Positions 1-5,401 of a DNA stretch of 5,445 nucleotides are shown here, one piece after another. Under the pieces are notes generated by a model. The model ran no database searches, was not told where the DNA came from, and was given only the letters and a program-made list of their open reading frames with translations. This DNA comes from an uncultured Lachnospiraceae bacterium. Lineage in GTDB: Bacteria > Bacillota > Clostridia > Lachnospirales > Lachnospiraceae. The stretch lies in assembly GCA_945827765.1 (NCBI GenBank), contig CALZPS010000120.1, positions 1 through 5,445 of the forward strand, given 5' to 3'. The translations under genes were made by a program, and so were the position numbers. Each line of letters opens with the position of its first letter. Within the stretch, counting starts at the first letter, position 1.

Positions 1-48
1 CGAGATCTAGTACGGTCTCGTGGGCTCGGAGATGTGTATAAGAGACAG
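1..48. other. Nextera Read-2 adapter with i7 index (non-biological)
   Basis: This is synthetic library sequence, not genome. Positions 1-6 are the end of the P7 oligo, 7-14 (CTAGTACG) match the Nextera i7 index N702, 15-29 are the Read-2 primer part, and 30-48 are the 19 bp Tn5 mosaic end AGATGTGTATAAGAGACAG. Native DNA starts at 49. The same adapter stands inverted at the other end of the window. Any reading frame entering this region, including the sugar transferase frame, is artificial here. Confidence 0.98.
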
Positions 49-625
49 CGATGGGTACTCCCCTAACGAACTCTCCTGCTTTCTCCGACGCATCATACAA
101 AGACAATCCGATAATCTGATAGTCCCGATACGGCTGCAGTAAACCATCAATGAGGTGTTCCGCACGCTGTTTCGTCGTAATCACGAAGACTCTTCTTAAA
201 TCTCTCTTATCGCGTATTTGATTGCGGATCAATCGTTTCCACGCCAGTCTTACACATATCATTATGCAAATGCTGATCGGGCACATACTGATAATGACCA
301 GCCGCGAATAATCTAAAGACTGCCTTGTCACAAACAGCCACAGTACCACTCCGCACTCTACAAAGAGATTGTGGTAGAATACTTGTTTTAATTCCAGCAG
401 ATAGCCTCTGTAAATAATATCCTTATAACTATTTGCAAAGAAAACGACGCAGATATCAGAAAGGGTAATGATAAGCATCATATCCCGATAGGTTTTTGGC
501 ATTCCATCATACGGTATTCCCAATTTGATTGAATATGCAATCAAAAAACTTAATTGGAGGCAGATAATATCGAGCAAAAGAAAATCACCATGTTTCATCC
601 ACCCCTTCATTCTGTCTCTGTACAT
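49..625 (-). CDS. Sugar transferase (polyprenyl glycosylphosphotransferase), N-terminal part only
   Basis: This gene starts at ATG 625 and stays open for 192 codons until the left adapter cuts it, so the 3' end is missing. The start follows an AAGGGG ribosome site 8 nt upstream, and an in-frame TAA at 638-640 rules out a longer frame. Four hydrophobic segments are visible at about residues 14-32, 49-66, 86-100 and 108-127. From residue 145 (RRVFVITTKQRAEHLIDGLL) a Rossmann-like CoA_binding_3 domain begins and reaches the RGVPI motif at 188-192. This layout is typical of exopolysaccharide glycosylphosphotransferases, which are usually about 450-480 residues. In these, a C-terminal catalytic domain moves a sugar phosphate from a nucleotide sugar to undecaprenyl phosphate at the inner membrane face, the first step of EPS, capsule or glycan assembly. 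That catalytic domain lies outside the window, so the sugar cannot be guessed. The gene probably heads a polysaccharide cluster continuing to the left. Confidence 0.85.
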
Positions 626-637
626 AATTGCATCCCC

Positions 638-718
638 TTATTTTTCTTTCATATTATTCTCTGCCGCCACAACAGGCTTAACGCCCAGCATAATGAAGAA
701 CATGTTAAAAGCTGTCAC
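638..718 (-). CDS. Candidate 26-residue leader or small membrane peptide upstream of the sugar transferase
   Basis: A short frame runs from GTG at 718 to TAA at 638-640. It has an AGAGG ribosome site (728-732) 9 nt upstream and lies just downstream of a good sigma-A-type promoter. The peptide begins MTAFNMFFIMLGVKPVVAAE (GTG read as Met) and ends with a charged NNMKEK tail, so it has a hydrophobic core and a basic/acidic C-terminus. Its stop codon merges with the AAGGGG ribosome site of the sugar transferase, which starts 12 nt later, so translational coupling is possible. A stop at 731-733 shows it is not the visible tail of a longer frame. I do not recognise the peptide. It could be a leader, a small membrane protein, a decayed end of a membrane protein, or chance. 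Confidence 0.4.
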   Translation of the reverse strand: MTAFNMFFIMLGVKPVVAAENNMKEK

Positions 719-751
719 AATGTACAGCCTCTACATATTTATATCAATAAA

Positions 752-780
752 AGTATACTATATCTCTTGTGTAGAATCAA
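752..780 (-). promoter_or_regulatory. Sigma-A-type promoter for the leader peptide and sugar transferase
   Basis: On the minus strand the -35 box TTGATT (775-780) and the -10 box TATACT (752-757) are separated by exactly 17 bp, with 4/6 and 5/6 matches to consensus. The expected start point, near 744-745, lies about 26 nt before the GTG of the small frame, leaving room for its AGAGG ribosome site. This makes the sugar transferase a separate transcription unit from rlmH. Confidence 0.65.
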
Positions 781-781
781 T

Positions 782-804
782 CCCCTTTTCCCCAAAACAA
801 GGGG
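782..804 (-). promoter_or_regulatory. GC-tract inverted repeat abutting the -35 box, possible operator
   Basis: On the plus strand CCCCTT (782-787) and AAGGGG (799-804) form a 6 bp inverted repeat with an 11 nt spacer. The CCCC run occurs again at 790-793, so the minus strand reads GGGGAAAAGGGG next to the TTGATT box, only one base away from it. Position and symmetry suit a regulator site. No known regulator is recognised from the motif. Confidence 0.3.
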
Positions 805-823
805 TAGTATTGTGATGGTGTCG

Positions 824-837
824 TGCACATTGCACAT
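824..837. repeat. Tandem 7 bp direct repeat TGCACAT x2, also partly palindromic
   Basis: TGCACAT occurs twice head-to-tail (824-830 and 831-837). The same bases contain the inverted repeat GTGCA-CAT-TGCAC at 823-835. It sits about 45 bp upstream of the sugar transferase -35 box, in the A/T-rich gap after rlmH. It might be an upstream regulator site, but short repeats like this also arise by chance. Confidence 0.3.
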
Positions 838-843
838 TTTTTT

Positions 844-863
844 GTGAAAAAATTTTTTTCCAC
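844..863 (-). terminator. Weak A/T-rich hairpin after rlmH
   Basis: GTG (844-846), A6 (847-852), T7 (853-859) and CCAC (860-863) can fold into a short hairpin on either strand, with one unpaired base and A/T runs on both sides. It lies 26 bp beyond the rlmH stop in the right direction. The stem has only about three G:C pairs and almost no loop, so termination is a weak guess. Confidence 0.25.
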
Positions 864-888
864 TTATTATTTTGCATTTTTTTGAAAA

Positions 889-1368
889 TCATTTATGATA
901 AGGTTCTCCTGCAATAATCCGATAGCTGCGATAAATTTGCTCTAACAGGATTACCCGCATCAGTTGATGGGGAAAGGTCATTTTTGAAAAGCTGAGTGAG
1001 AAATCTGCGCGTTTGCGAACTTCTGCTCCAAGTCCAAGAGAACCGCCGATGATGAACGTGATATGACTGACTCCCGAAACTGCGAGATTCTCCATCTTTT
1101 CCGCAAACTCCTCGGAAGACAGTTGTATCCCCTCTATTTCTAACGTGATGACAAAGGAATCTTCTTTCACAGCTTTCAATATTCTCTCCGCTTCCTTTGA
1201 GAGAATGCCCTGCGTCTGATGGTCTGAGCGTTGTTCTGGAGTCTTTTCATCTGCCACTTCGATGATTTCCAGCTTGCAATACGCACTGGGCCTTTTGCTG
1301 TATTCGGCAATTGCAGACTTTAAATATGCTTCTTTGATTTTTCCAACTGTGATGAGTGTAATTTTCAT
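889..1368 (-). CDS. rlmH: 23S rRNA (pseudouridine-1915-N3)-methyltransferase RlmH
   Basis: RlmH is a small SPOUT-fold, SAM-dependent enzyme. It methylates N3 of pseudouridine 1915 in helix 69 of 23S rRNA, acting on the assembled 70S ribosome in the cytoplasm. The 159 residues match the usual length of 155-160. The family opening MKITLITVGKIKEAYL, the SAM-loop motif IIGGSLGLG (106-114), the TFPHQLMRVILLEQIYRSYR block (131-150) and the C-terminal PYHK are all present. ATG 1368 follows an AGGA-type ribosome site with short spacing (minus strand CGGACAGGAAATATG). The gene lies 115 bp downstream of nfnB on the same strand. I find no clear promoter of its own in that gap, so read-through from nfnAB or a weak local promoter are both possible. 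No truncation or missing motif is seen. Confidence 0.96.
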   Translation of the reverse strand: MKITLITVGKIKEAYLKSAIAEYSKRPSAYCKLEIIEVADEKTPEQRSDHQTQGILSKEAERILKAVKEDSFVITLEIEGIQLSSEEFAEKMENLAVSGVSHITFIIGGSLGLGAEVRKRADFSLSFSKMTFPHQLMRVILLEQIYRSYRIIAGEPYHK

Positions 1369-1433
1369 ATTTCCTGTCCGCCTTATTTTAATAATGCTTT
1401 AAAGACGTGTCCTCTTCTCCGCACTAACACAAG

Positions 1434-1470
1434 CATACCGGGGAAGTCATTGCTGTCCTTTCCCGGTATG
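1434..1470 (-). terminator. 9 bp stem-loop after nfnB, possible terminator
   Basis: CATACCGGG (1434-1442) and CCCGGTATG (1462-1470) pair perfectly over 9 bp around a 19 nt loop, 14 bp past the nfnB stop. The position fits the end of the nfnAB transcript. However, the minus-strand RNA continues CTTGTGTTAG with no U run, so it is not a classic intrinsic terminator. It may instead protect a 3' end, mark an RNA processing point or attenuate read-through into rlmH. Confidence 0.4.
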
Positions 1471-1483
1471 TATGATTCATGCA

Positions 1484-2872
1484 TTATTTATTTTTCAAAT
1501 ACTCGTCAATACCGCGTGCACCTGCTTTTCCGGCACCCATCGCCAGAATAACGGTTGCTGCACCTGTCACGGCATCTCCGCCGGCATATACACCTTCTTT
1601 GGATGTCTTGCCAAACTCTTCATCTGCCACGATACATTTTCTGCGGTTGATTTCCAGACCTTTTGTGGTAGAAGAAATCAATGGGTTCGGAGAAGTTCCG
1701 AGGGACATGATTACGGTATCCACATCCATCTCATATTCGGAACCTGCGATTTCAACCGGACGTCTTCTTCCGGATGCATCCGGCTCACCGAGTTCCATCT
1801 TGATAACTTTCATACCTTTTACATTTCCGTTTTCATCCACGAGGATTTCTTTCGGATTGGTCAGAAGATCAAAAATAACACCTTCTTCTTTTGCATGGTG
1901 AACTTCTTCCACACGCGCCGGAAGTTCTGCTTCACTTCTTCTGTAAACGATATGTACCTCTGCTCCCAGACGAAGTGCGGTTCTGGCAGCATCCATTGCC
2001 ACGTTTCCGCCGCCAACGACTGCGACTTTTTTACCGGCTGCAATCGGGGTGTCATAAGAATCATCAAATGCTTTCATCAGGTTACTGCGGGTCAGGTACT
2101 CATTTGCGGAGAATACGCCATTCGCATTCTCACCCGGGATGCCCATGAACATCGGAAGTCCGGCACCGGAACCGATAAATACTGCCTCAAATCCTTCATC
2201 TTCAATCAATTGGTCGATTGTGGTGGATTTGCCGATGACTACATTTGTCTCAAATTTTACACCGAGTTCTTTTACTTTCTCGATTTCTTTTGCAACGACT
2301 TTCTGTTTCGGGAGACGGAATTCCGGGATACCGTAAACCAATACGCCGCCAAGCTCATGCAATGCTTCAAATACAGTTACTTCGTAGCCAAGCTTTGCCA
2401 GATCGCCTGCGCAGGTCAGTCCGGACGGACCGGAACCGATAACTGCTACTTTGTGACCATTTGTGCTGTCGGCAGCTTCCGGCTTGATGTCATGCTCCAA
2501 CGCATAATCCGCTACAAAACGCTCAAGTTTACCGATAGAGATAGACTCTCCTTTGATACCACGGATACATTTTCCTTCGCACTGTGATTCCTGTGGGCAC
2601 ACACGTCCGCAGATTGCCGGCAATGCGGAAGATTTTCCGATTACTTTGTATGCTTCTTCGATATTTCCTTCCTTCACTTCTTTGATGAATCCCGGAATAT
2701 CGATGGATACCGGACAGCCCTGCACACATTTGGCATTTTTACAGCCTAAGCATCTGTTAGCCTCTTCCATTGCTTCTTCCTGATTGTATCCAAGACATAC
2801 CTCTTCAAAGTTTGTTGCTCTTACTTTTGGGTCCTGTTCTCTTACAGGTACTTTATTTAATACGTTTGCCAT
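1484..2872 (-). CDS. nfnB: NfnB, large subunit of NADH-dependent reduced ferredoxin:NADP+ oxidoreductase (GltA-like)
   Basis: This 462-residue protein belongs to the glutamate synthase small-subunit/DPYD-like flavoprotein family. With NfnA it forms a cytoplasmic electron-bifurcating complex: 2 NADP+ plus NADH plus reduced ferredoxin exchange with 2 NADPH. The N-terminal iron-sulfur region shows C41, C44, C49, C53 and then C88, C92, C98, C102. By analogy to DPYD, E117 in ISIGKLERF sits at the position of the non-Cys ligand. GSGPSG (146-151) binds FAD, GGGNVA (287-292) and the following YRRSEAELPAR (310-320) fit the NADPH domain, and AGGDAVTG (430-437) closes the FAD site. The start overlaps the nfnA stop by one base (TAATG), with GGAGGTGA as ribosome site inside the nfnA coding end. 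Many databases call this protein NADPH glutamate synthase GltA. The adjacent nfnA, and the absence here of a glutamate synthase large subunit, favour NfnB. Confidence 0.9.
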   Translation of the reverse strand: MANVLNKVPVREQDPKVRATNFEEVCLGYNQEEAMEEANRCLGCKNAKCVQGCPVSIDIPGFIKEVKEGNIEEAYKVIGKSSALPAICGRVCPQESQCEGKCIRGIKGESISIGKLERFVADYALEHDIKPEAADSTNGHKVAVIGSGPSGLTCAGDLAKLGYEVTVFEALHELGGVLVYGIPEFRLPKQKVVAKEIEKVKELGVKFETNVVIGKSTTIDQLIEDEGFEAVFIGSGAGLPMFMGIPGENANGVFSANEYLTRSNLMKAFDDSYDTPIAAGKKVAVVGGGNVAMDAARTALRLGAEVHIVYRRSEAELPARVEEVHHAKEEGVIFDLLTNPKEILVDENGNVKGMKVIKMELGEPDASGRRRPVEIAGSEYEMDVDTVIMSLGTSPNPLISSTTKGLEINRRKCIVADEEFGKTSKEGVYAGGDAVTGAATVILAMGAGKAGARGIDEYLKNK

Positions 2873-3762
2873 TAGTTGTCACCTCCGCAATTTCCACATC
2901 CGCCATGATGGGTATCACCTTCCTGCAATTTCAGCATCGCACGTCCCTCCAGCGTCTTGTACATCTGGCTTCTCTTCATGGCCTGATCAAAATCTACCAG
3001 ATGTCCGTCAAACTCAGGTCCATCTACACAGGCAAATTTGATTTCATCACCGACCTGCAGACGGCACGCTCCACACATTCCGGTTCCGTCTACCATGATC
3101 GGGTTCATGCTGACGATGGTCGGAATTTCCAGTTTCTTTGTGAGCAGGCAGACAAATTTCATCATGATCATCGGTCCGATTGCCACACAAGTGTCATAGT
3201 GCTTTCCTTCATTTCCTACGAGGTCTTCCAATACTTTCGTCACCATACCGGAACGTCCGTAAGAGCCATCATCTGTAGTAACATACAGATTGCCGGCAAC
3301 TGCCTCGAGCTCTTTCTCCAGAATAACCATGCTCTCTGTCTTTGCTCCAAGGATCACATCTGCATCGATGCCGTGCTCATGCAGCCATTTTACCTGTGGA
3401 TAAACCGGAGCTGCTCCAACTCCTCCCGCTACAAACACGAGTTTCTTTTTCTTCAGAGTTTCCAAATCCTCTGATATAAACTCAGATGCACATCCGAGTG
3501 GTCCTACGAAATCGCGGAAACTGTCTCCTTGTTTTAAATCGGCCATCTTTACTGTGGATGCACCCACTTCCTGAAATACGATGGTAATCGTCCCTGCCTC
3601 ACGGTCATAGTCACAAATCGTAAGCGGGATTCTCTCTCCCTTGTCATCCATCTTTACGATGACAAACTGACCCGGCTGACAATGCTTTGCAACTCTTGGT
3701 GCATGTACATCCATCAGATATATTTTCTCAGCCAGTTTTTCTGCTTTCAAAATCTCATACAT
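2872..3762 (-). CDS. nfnA: NfnA, small FAD/[2Fe-2S] subunit of NADH-dependent reduced ferredoxin:NADP+ oxidoreductase
   Basis: This 296-residue protein of the ferredoxin reductase/PyrK-like family is the NADH-oxidising half of the NfnAB complex. RIPLTI (44-49) is the FAD-binding RxP(L/Y)(T/S) motif, GGVGAAP (113-119) starts the NAD-binding fold, and DDGSYG (164-169) is a family block. The cluster motif reads D225-x4-C230-x2-C233-x11-C245. The first Cys of PyrK is replaced by Asp, which matches the Asp-plus-three-Cys [2Fe-2S] site known from Thermotoga NfnA and separates it from PyrK. The C-terminus carries an extra HHGGCGNCGGDN tail with C289 and C292. ATG 3762 is the only ATG fitting the frame (TGA follows upstream), though the AGGAGG (3776-3781) is 13 nt away, longer than usual. 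The gene overlaps nfnB by one base, so the two are probably coupled, and has its own promoter with a Rex-like site. Alternative names seen for relatives are SudB and sulfide dehydrogenase subunit. Confidence 0.92.
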   Translation of the reverse strand: MYEILKAEKLAEKIYLMDVHAPRVAKHCQPGQFVIVKMDDKGERIPLTICDYDREAGTITIVFQEVGASTVKMADLKQGDSFRDFVGPLGCASEFISEDLETLKKKKLVFVAGGVGAAPVYPQVKWLHEHGIDADVILGAKTESMVILEKELEAVAGNLYVTTDDGSYGRSGMVTKVLEDLVGNEGKHYDTCVAIGPMIMMKFVCLLTKKLEIPTIVSMNPIMVDGTGMCGACRLQVGDEIKFACVDGPEFDGHLVDFDQAMKRSQMYKTLEGRAMLKLQEGDTHHGGCGNCGGDN

Positions 3763-3775
3763 GGTTTCTGCTCAT

Positions 3776-3781
3776 CCTCCT
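3776..3781 (-). promoter_or_regulatory. Ribosome binding site of nfnA with unusually long spacing
   Basis: The minus strand carries a perfect AGGAGG, but 13 nt separate it from ATG 3762 (5-10 is usual). An out-of-frame ATG directly abuts the AGGAGG and opens a six-codon frame, MSRNHV, which ends at a TGA overlapping the nfnA start region. No nearer ribosome site supports another nfnA start. Confidence 0.6.
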
Positions 3782-3843
3782 ATAGTGATTTTTCTTGTTT
3801 CCGTCATGTCAAATATGTAATCCAACATTTCTCACAATCATAT

Positions 3844-3872
3844 ATTATAGCACTGTTAATCTTTTAACACAA
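3844..3872 (-). promoter_or_regulatory. Extended -10 promoter of nfnAB
   Basis: On the minus strand TATAAT (3844-3849) is a perfect -10 box preceded by TGC (3850-3852), giving the extended -10 form TGnTATAAT. TTGTGT (3867-3872) stands as -35, separated by exactly 17 bp. The start point would fall near 3837-3839, leaving a 5' leader of about 75 nt before the nfnA ATG. A Rex-like palindrome fills the spacer. Confidence 0.75.
3853..3870. promoter_or_regulatory. Rex-like operator in the nfnAB promoter
   Basis: TGTTAA (3854-3859), four bases, then TTAACA (3864-3869) form a perfect 6+6 inverted repeat. Against the clostridial Rex consensus TTGTTAANNNNTTAACAA, 12 of 14 fixed positions match; only the two outermost bases differ. 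The site lies in the spacer of the nfnAB promoter and covers part of the -35 box, so a bound repressor would block RNA polymerase. Rex leaves DNA when NADH/NAD+ rises, and NfnAB consumes NADH, so the control logic is sensible. Regulation by Rex is inferred from the motif only. Confidence 0.6.
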
Positions 3873-3907
3873 GTAGTATTATTAAGAAGTATTTCTAAAA
3901 ATTGTAC

Positions 3908-3935
3908 AAAAAACGGTTATTCTAATGATAACACG
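3908..3935 (-). terminator. Intrinsic terminator of the folD/zinc-ribbon unit, overlapping the stop codon
   Basis: On the minus strand CGTGTTAT (3928-3935) pairs with ATAACCG (3914-3920), with one bulged T and a 7 nt loop, followed at once by six T (3908-3913). The stem is A/T-rich and about 7 bp, but the U run is well placed. The TAA stop of the upstream gene (3917-3919) lies in the right arm of the hairpin. It separates this unit from the nfnAB promoter. Confidence 0.55.
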
Positions 3936-5158
3936 TAGTTCCTCTTTGTCACTTGTGTCATTTTTCCGGAATCGCTGATTAATACAGCTGCAAAAAAAGT
4001 ACGTCCTTCCGGCATATCAATCGGTCCCTCGTAACGTGCCGAAGCCGCTGAGGGAATGGTATTGTCCATTGTGTAATATGCCGTATACCCTTCCGGAACC
4101 TGAATGGTAATCTGCGTAGGTGTCGTATACTGCCCGGTGGATGGTGTCACAGCCGGAGCATCTTCCACAGGCAGTTCCACCGTATATGTGCGGGACGCGG
4201 GAAGGCTGGGGATTCCCTGTGCATTTACGGCAATCGCCTTAATAACCGTTGTTCCTTCTTCAATCAAAATGGGGTCTGCATAAAGCAGACTGTCTGTCGT
4301 GGGTTCAGAGCCATCTGTTGTGAAATAAATCGTTCCTTCCCCTGTCAGTGCAACCTGCTGAACTTCTGAATACTTCCCCTCTTCCAGACTGAATTTTGGT
4401 GATTGTGACTGAAATTGCTCCATTTTTTCCAGTACGCTTGGCTCACATCCTTCCAGCAATTCCGGGATTTTTTCATTCTGCTCTGTCTCCACATAAAACT
4501 CAATGACAGCGCTATAAAGTTTATCATTTAATGGCTGCGAACCGATTGCTCCCAGAAACAAAGATTCTGCCTTATCTAATTCGTCCATTTCTATGTATAC
4601 ATTAGAGAGCCCCACATAACCTTCGGCTCTTGTGCCGTCCTTGCGGACAGCCCGCCGGAAACACGTTTCCGCCTCGCTCAGGTTGTTGCTCTCCAGAGCT
4701 TTATTTCCCCGTCTCATCACCCCGTCATACGAGTTCTGATAGAACAGTATGGCACTTACTCCGATTACAATAACTACAAATATCGAAAATATGGCTATCA
4801 TCTGCATCCGTTTTTTGCGTGCCCTTTTCTTTCGCAATGCCTGCTGCCGCCGCCTTTCGCTTTCACTGTCGGCGGCATTCTGTCTGGCGCGGCGCATCCT
4901 CTCTGCCCGTATCTGATCCAACTCAGTCTGGCTAAGCACCCTCGTGGATTTTGAATTCTGCTGCTCTCTTCTGCTGCTGTAACGTCTGATATCGTCCGTT
5001 TGGATCGGCCGTGTCGCACCTTCCACCGATCCTTTGACTTCTCGTGCAAGCACGTCATCAAGTGGATTATAATCCGGTACAATCTGGACTTCTGTACCGC
5101 AGTCCGGACATATCAACATTCCTTCCGGAATATCAGCTCCGCAATTCATACATTTCAT
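3917..5158 (-). CDS. Zinc-ribbon membrane protein with TPR-like repeats and two chitobiase-like C-terminal domains
   Basis: I chose ATG 5158 (413 residues) over the longer frame from 5197. The GGGAGG site sits 10 nt before it, the protein then starts at once with its zinc ribbon, and the longer version would run into folD. In order: a zinc ribbon with C3-x2-C6 and C17-x2-C20; a charged linker; an Arg/Lys-rich stretch (84-118); one membrane helix (119-140); two TPR-like helical repeats (about 143-210); then two beta domains of the chitobiase/beta-hexosaminidase C-terminal type (about 254-327 and 336-410), each with a YFTTDGSEPT- or YYTMDNTIPS-like core. Basic residues before the helix place the ribbon in the cytoplasm and the rest outside. 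No catalytic domain is visible, so an envelope scaffold, binding or sensing role is more likely than an enzyme. It follows folD by 17 bp and is probably cotranscribed. The precise function is unknown. Confidence 0.88.
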   Translation of the reverse strand: MKCMNCGADIPEGMLICPDCGTEVQIVPDYNPLDDVLAREVKGSVEGATRPIQTDDIRRYSSRREQQNSKSTRVLSQTELDQIRAERMRRARQNAADSESERRRQQALRKKRARKKRMQMIAIFSIFVVIVIGVSAILFYQNSYDGVMRRGNKALESNNLSEAETCFRRAVRKDGTRAEGYVGLSNVYIEMDELDKAESLFLGAIGSQPLNDKLYSAVIEFYVETEQNEKIPELLEGCEPSVLEKMEQFQSQSPKFSLEEGKYSEVQQVALTGEGTIYFTTDGSEPTTDSLLYADPILIEEGTTVIKAIAVNAQGIPSLPASRTYTVELPVEDAPAVTPSTGQYTTPTQITIQVPEGYTAYYTMDNTIPSAASARYEGPIDMPEGRTFFAAVLISDSGKMTQVTKRNYVLSLE

Positions 5159-5175
5159 CGAACTGTTTCCTCCCA

Positions 5176-5401
5176 TCAGCGTACTGTCTCCACACAATTA
5201 TTCATCAACATGGCGATCGTCATCGGTCCTACCCCGCCCGGGACAGGAGTAATTGCTGATGCTTTTGGTTCAACACTGTCAAAATCCACATCACCGCATA
5301 GTTTTCCGTTTGCATCACGATGCATTCCGACATCAATTACTACTGCACCTTCTTTGATGTATTCCGGTCCTATCAATTTTTGTTTCCCGACAGCAACAAT
5401 C
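5176..5401 (-). CDS. folD: FolD, C-terminal fragment: methylenetetrahydrofolate dehydrogenase/cyclohydrolase
   Basis: Only the last 74 codons are native; the 5' part is lost at the right adapter. FolD oxidises 5,10-methylene-tetrahydrofolate with NADP+ and hydrolyses the product to 10-formyl-tetrahydrofolate in the cytoplasm, feeding purine and formyl-Met synthesis. The fragment shows the NADP-domain strand IVAVG, then [11 protein letters not shown], the GDVDF block and the signature [16 protein letters not shown], all in family order, and ends normally at TGA 5176-5178. A full protein is about 280 residues, so about three quarters are missing, including the catalytic Lys region. An apparent start further right ([10 protein letters not shown]) is translated adapter and must be ignored. 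The zinc-ribbon gene follows 17 bp downstream. Confidence 0.93.

Noticed and set aside
525..847. Two plus-strand frames of about 96 residues across the sugar transferase start and the promoter gap
   Set aside because: They are antisense to the sugar transferase start and its promoter region, lack ribosome sites, and have low-complexity composition without family features.
1472..2587. Plus-strand frame of 371 residues opposite nfnB
   Set aside because: It is a shadow of the nfnB coding strand: the peptide is Cys-, Phe- and His-rich with no recognisable domain, while nfnB has every expected motif.
1484..2872. GltA/GltD glutamate synthase small subunit
   Set aside because: Sequence similarity is real, but no large subunit is adjacent and the gene overlaps nfnA, which fits NfnB. 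Genome-wide data could still alter this.
2872..3762. PyrK, the dihydroorotate dehydrogenase electron-transfer subunit
   Set aside because: The first cluster ligand is Asp instead of Cys and the partner gene is nfnB rather than pyrD.
3779..3812. Second promoter with a perfect TTGACA (3807-3812) and TATAGG (3779-3784) before nfnA
   Set aside because: The spacer is 22 bp, too long for sigma-A, and the putative -10 overlaps the AGGAGG ribosome site.
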